DNA from: Salininema proteolyticum
Lineage (GTDB): Bacteria > Actinomycetota > Actinomycetes > Mycobacteriales > Micromonosporaceae
Assembly: GCF_042685645.1 (NCBI RefSeq)
Contig: NZ_JBHUNX010000001.1
Span: forward strand, 4,526,001 to 4,590,000
DNA: 64,000 nt
Reading direction: 5' to 3'
Shown here in pieces: positions 61,768-64,000 of the stretch (its first letter is position 1; the number at the start of each line of letters is the position of its first letter). A program made the translations under genes and the position numbers. The notes under the pieces are model-generated. The model made no database searches. It was not told where the DNA came from and worked only from the letters and a program-made list of their open reading frames with translations.

Positions 61768-62511
61768 GTGTCAACTCCACTGATTGCCGCGCACCGGGGA
61801 TCCCACGAGACCTACCCCGAACAGACGATCGCCGCCTTCCGGCAGGCCCTGGAAGAGGACGCCGGCGGTCTGGAATTCGACGTCCGGCTGACGGCCGACC
61901 GCCGCCTGGTCCTGCACCACGACCGCACGGTCAAACGCACCTCCGACGGCTCCGGAGCCGTGGCCGACCTGACGCTCGACCAGCTCAAGGCCCTCGACTT
62001 CGCCCCCGGCGGCGACGGCTCCCTGCCGGAGGAGGCCCGCCGCATCGCCACCGTCGAGGAGCTGTTCCGGCTGGTCGCCTCCTCCGGGCGCGACGTCCGC
62101 CTCTACGCGGAGCTCAAACACCCCTCCCGCTTCGGCGGCGAGCTCGAGGAGCGCTTTTTGGAACTGGTCCGCGAGTGGCCGAACCTCGACATCGTCGTCA
62201 TGTCCTTCTCCAAGGCCGCGCTCGCCCGCTGGCACCGGCTGGAGCCGGAGCGGCCCCTGGTGTGGATCTTCGAGTTCCCCTACGGAAAGGTCCCCGAGGG
62301 CGCCGCCGCAGTCTCGGGGCGGGTCGACTACCTCGAGTCCGACCTCGAGTTCCTCGAAGGCGCCAAGAAAGACGGCTACGACGTGTACGCGTGGACCGTC
62401 AACGACGCCGAGCGGGCCGCCGTGCTGGGGGAGAAGGGCGTCGACGTCGTCTTCTCAGACCGCCCGGGCGCGCTCAAGAAGGAGCTGGGCGGACCCCGCC
62501 CACTGCAGTGA
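61768..62511 (+). CDS. Glycerophosphodiester phosphodiesterase (GDPD)
   Basis: A 247-residue enzyme that hydrolyses glycerophosphodiesters to glycerol-3-phosphate and an alcohol. The TIM-barrel motifs are complete: IAAHRGSHETYPEQTIAAF (catalytic His), GLEFDVRLTADRRLVLHHD (metal Glu/Asp and second His) and the late WTVND. No signal peptide, so it is cytoplasmic. GTG 61768; the gene is divergent from larBC. Confidence 0.94.
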   Translation: MSTPLIAAHRGSHETYPEQTIAAFRQALEEDAGGLEFDVRLTADRRLVLHHDRTVKRTSDGSGAVADLTLDQLKALDFAPGGDGSLPEEARRIATVEELFRLVASSGRDVRLYAELKHPSRFGGELEERFLELVREWPNLDIVVMSFSKAALARWHRLEPERPLVWIFEFPYGKVPEGAAAVSGRVDYLESDLEFLEGAKKDGYDVYAWTVNDAERAAVLGEKGVDVVFSDRPGALKKELGGPRPLQ

Positions 62512-62733
62512 GGGACGGAACTGCTTCTGCCGCAGCACTTTCGATGGAGGCAGGGGGTGACGATGGCGAATAATGGGACGCGGCGCGCACCGAAGGGCTA
62601 CGCTATGTCCGCAAGAGGCTCCTCCGCGTGCGACCCAGCTCGTCCGTCTCGCTCGGAGCGGCCCGCCGACATTGTCAACAGGGTTTATTATTAAGTGCAC
62701 ACATACCAGGACGCAAGCGAACGGAGGGCGCCC
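62512..62733. other. Intergenic region upstream of the RsbW-like gene
   Basis: 222 bp without a supported gene. Near its end TTGTCA (62672-62677) and the AT-rich tttattatta (62684-62693) probably contain the promoter of the RsbW-like gene, although the spacing is short for a standard sigma-70 site. Confidence 0.4.
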
Positions 62734-63147
62734 GTGACGACAGACGCCTCCGCGCGCCACACCCTCCGCGCCCAGCCCAGCGCCCCCGCGGAGGCCCGCC
62801 GCTGGCTGCGTCGCGCACCGCTCCACCTGGACGAGGAGACCAACTCCGACCTCATGGTCATCGCCACCGAACTGGTCACCAACGCCGTCCGCCACGCCGA
62901 CCCCCTGCCCGGCGGCGTCATCGAGCTGTCCTACCGGCTCACCCCCGAAGCCATCGCCGTCAGCGTCACCGACGGAGGCTCCCCGCACCGCCCCGCCGTC
63001 CGGTCCATCGACCTCTCCTCCCCGGGAGGACGCGGCCTCTACCTCGTCAGCCAGCTCGCCGACTCGTGGCACACCAGCACCAATGTGGACGGAACCCACT
63101 TCATTCAGGCCACCCTTCGCCTCTCGCGACCGGCGGCCACCCCTTAG
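62734..63147 (+). CDS. RsbW-like ATP-binding protein (anti-sigma factor type)
   Basis: A 137-residue GHKL ATPase domain. The N box is in VIATELVTNAVRHADPLPGG and the G boxes in VSVTDGGSPHRPAV and SPGGRGLYLVSQLADSW. Such stand-alone domains are common in actinobacteria as anti-sigma factors or their kinases, acting on anti-anti-sigma partners. GTG 62734 is chosen for its GGAGGG ribosome site rather than the upstream in-frame GTG 62695. Confidence 0.88.
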   Translation: MTTDASARHTLRAQPSAPAEARRWLRRAPLHLDEETNSDLMVIATELVTNAVRHADPLPGGVIELSYRLTPEAIAVSVTDGGSPHRPAVRSIDLSSPGGRGLYLVSQLADSWHTSTNVDGTHFIQATLRLSRPAATP

Positions 63148-63156
63148 CCTGGAGTC

Positions 63157-64000
63157 GTGACTCACCGCGCCAGCACCGCCCGACCCGTCCTCCTGGACAT
63201 CGCCCTCTACGGCGCGGCCGCCCTCTTCGCCATCGCCACGGCCGCCTGGTCCACCCTTCCCCCGCACCAGGACTGGGGATTCATCGCCGTGGGCGGCTAC
63301 CTCCCCGCCGCCCTCATCGCCTTCCAGCTCTACCGCTTGTGGCCGCGCCCTTGGAAGCTCCGCGCGCTCTTGGCCGGCGGCGTCATCGCTGCCGTCTCGC
63401 TCCTGCCCCTCATCGGAGCGCTCCTGCGGCGCAACGACCCCGGGGCCCCCGTCCAGGAGGAGGTCCCCGTCATCGAGGACTCCGCCCGGCGCGTTCTCGA
63501 CGGCACCGGCCCCTACCTGACCTCCGACCAGATCGCCGCCTCCAGCGACCCCCTGCTCGCCTACAACCCCTATCAGCCCGGCATGGCGCTCTTCGGAATC
63601 CCCGCCGCCCTGGGCGGCCAGCACTGGTGGACCGACCCGCGCCTCTACTTCGCCGCGGTCACCCTCGCCGCCCTCGTCGGCGCGACGGCGCTGCTCAACG
63701 GCCGCGCGGGCAAAGGACCCCTCATCCGCGCCTGGCAGGCCGCGCTCGTCTTCCCCGCGTGCGCCCTCAACTTCACCGTGTCCACCAACGACATCGCCAT
63801 CGCCTCTCTCATGGTCCTCGCCCTCGCGCTGGCCGACCGCGAACGGTGGGCCCTGGCGGGAGCCGTCGCGGCCTTCGCGGCCTCGCTCAAGCTGTTCGCA
63901 CTGCCCCTGCTGGCCGTCCTGTTCGTCCTCGCCTGGCGCAGAGGACGGCTCCGGGGCTACCTCTCCACGGCCGTACCGCTGGCGGCCCTCGTGGCGGCCT
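63157..64000 (+). CDS. GT87-like (DUF2029) integral membrane glycosyltransferase, 3' end outside window
   Basis: At least 281 residues with many hydrophobic helices (ALYGAAALFAIATAAW, GGYLPAALIAFQLY, LLAGGVIAAVSLLPLIGALL and more). The loop YLTSDQIAASSDPLLAYNPY and the FTVSTNDIAIASLMVLALAL region with the S/T-N-D element are typical of actinobacterial DUF2029/GT87 proteins, which use polyprenyl-phosphate sugars. GTG 63157 with GGAG three bases upstream; the frame is open at the window edge. Confidence 0.7.
   Translation, partial: MTHRASTARPVLLDIALYGAAALFAIATAAWSTLPPHQDWGFIAVGGYLPAALIAFQLYRLWPRPWKLRALLAGGVIAAVSLLPLIGALLRRNDPGAPVQEEVPVIEDSARRVLDGTGPYLTSDQIAASSDPLLAYNPYQPGMALFGIPAALGGQHWWTDPRLYFAAVTLAALVGATALLNGRAGKGPLIRAWQAALVFPACALNFTVSTNDIAIASLMVLALALADRERWALAGAVAAFAASLKLFALPLLAVLFVLAWRRGRLRGYLSTAVPLAALVAA

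Overview
The window is GC-rich chromosomal DNA from an actinobacterium. The evidence is frequent GTG starts, four-base ATGA/GTGA stop-start overlaps, a dnaK-grpE-dnaJ-hspR operon with HAIR boxes, an IdeR/DtxR-type iron box, EspC-like type VII proteins and an SCO2322-type ECF transporter operon. I cannot place it below the phylum with confidence.

Layout. 0-3.7 kb: a CDP-alcohol phosphatidyltransferase, two small membrane proteins (one ending in a tandem-repeat tail), and a four-gene cluster of an EspC-like protein, a WXG-like protein and two YbaB-like proteins. 3.7-5.2 kb: a tetR-nmrA operon. 5.4-9.4 kb: a siderophore uptake cluster (two FecCD permeases, a binding lipoprotein, a siderophore-interacting protein) with an iron box but no ATPase. 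9.5-10.6 kb: an Excalibur-domain membrane protein. 10.9-22.4 kb: the most striking locus, a 1752-residue AAA+ ATPase, a flotillin-like SPFH protein and a TM-OB protein, divergent from an FtsK/HerA-like ATPase and a coiled-coil membrane protein. 22.6-26.4 kb: a GNAT acetyltransferase, membrane proteins, a CopC-like protein and small unknowns. 26.5-31.0 kb: the DnaK chaperone operon. 31.1-33.5 kb: a pair of CNNM/CorC proteins. 33.8-41.1 kb: a GH20 hexosaminidase, two small genes (one behind a Shine-Dalgarno-sequestering inverted repeat), a TetR/aldo-keto reductase pair around a large nested palindrome, MutY, and another TetR. 41.3-46.7 kb: an ECF importer whose first two genes resemble the two domains of transcobalamin encoded separately. 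46.8-51.8 kb: VOC protein, Asp/Glu racemase, zinc CDF and membrane proteins. 51.8-56.6 kb: a decayed accessory region with small unknowns, a frameshifted AbiEii-type toxin with its antitoxin, an orphan VapB-like antitoxin and an integrase remnant beside tRNA-Ala(GGC). 56.8-64.0 kb: an amidase-fold protein lacking catalytic residues, metB, a calcium-loop protein, larB-larC, GDPD, an RsbW-like ATPase, and the start of a GT87-like membrane protein.

How they work together. The 10.9-22.4 kb genes probably form a membrane-tethered stress or DNA-handling machine: SPFH and OB proteins as a membrane scaffold, plus two different ring ATPases. The 41.3-46.7 kb genes probably form one uptake system in which secreted, membrane-anchored binding proteins feed an ECF importer. 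Gene 3' ends repeatedly carry short, imperfect tandem duplications (near 22.5, 33.6, 38.7, 47.4 and 49.5 kb). All functions are read from motifs and context; no database search was run.
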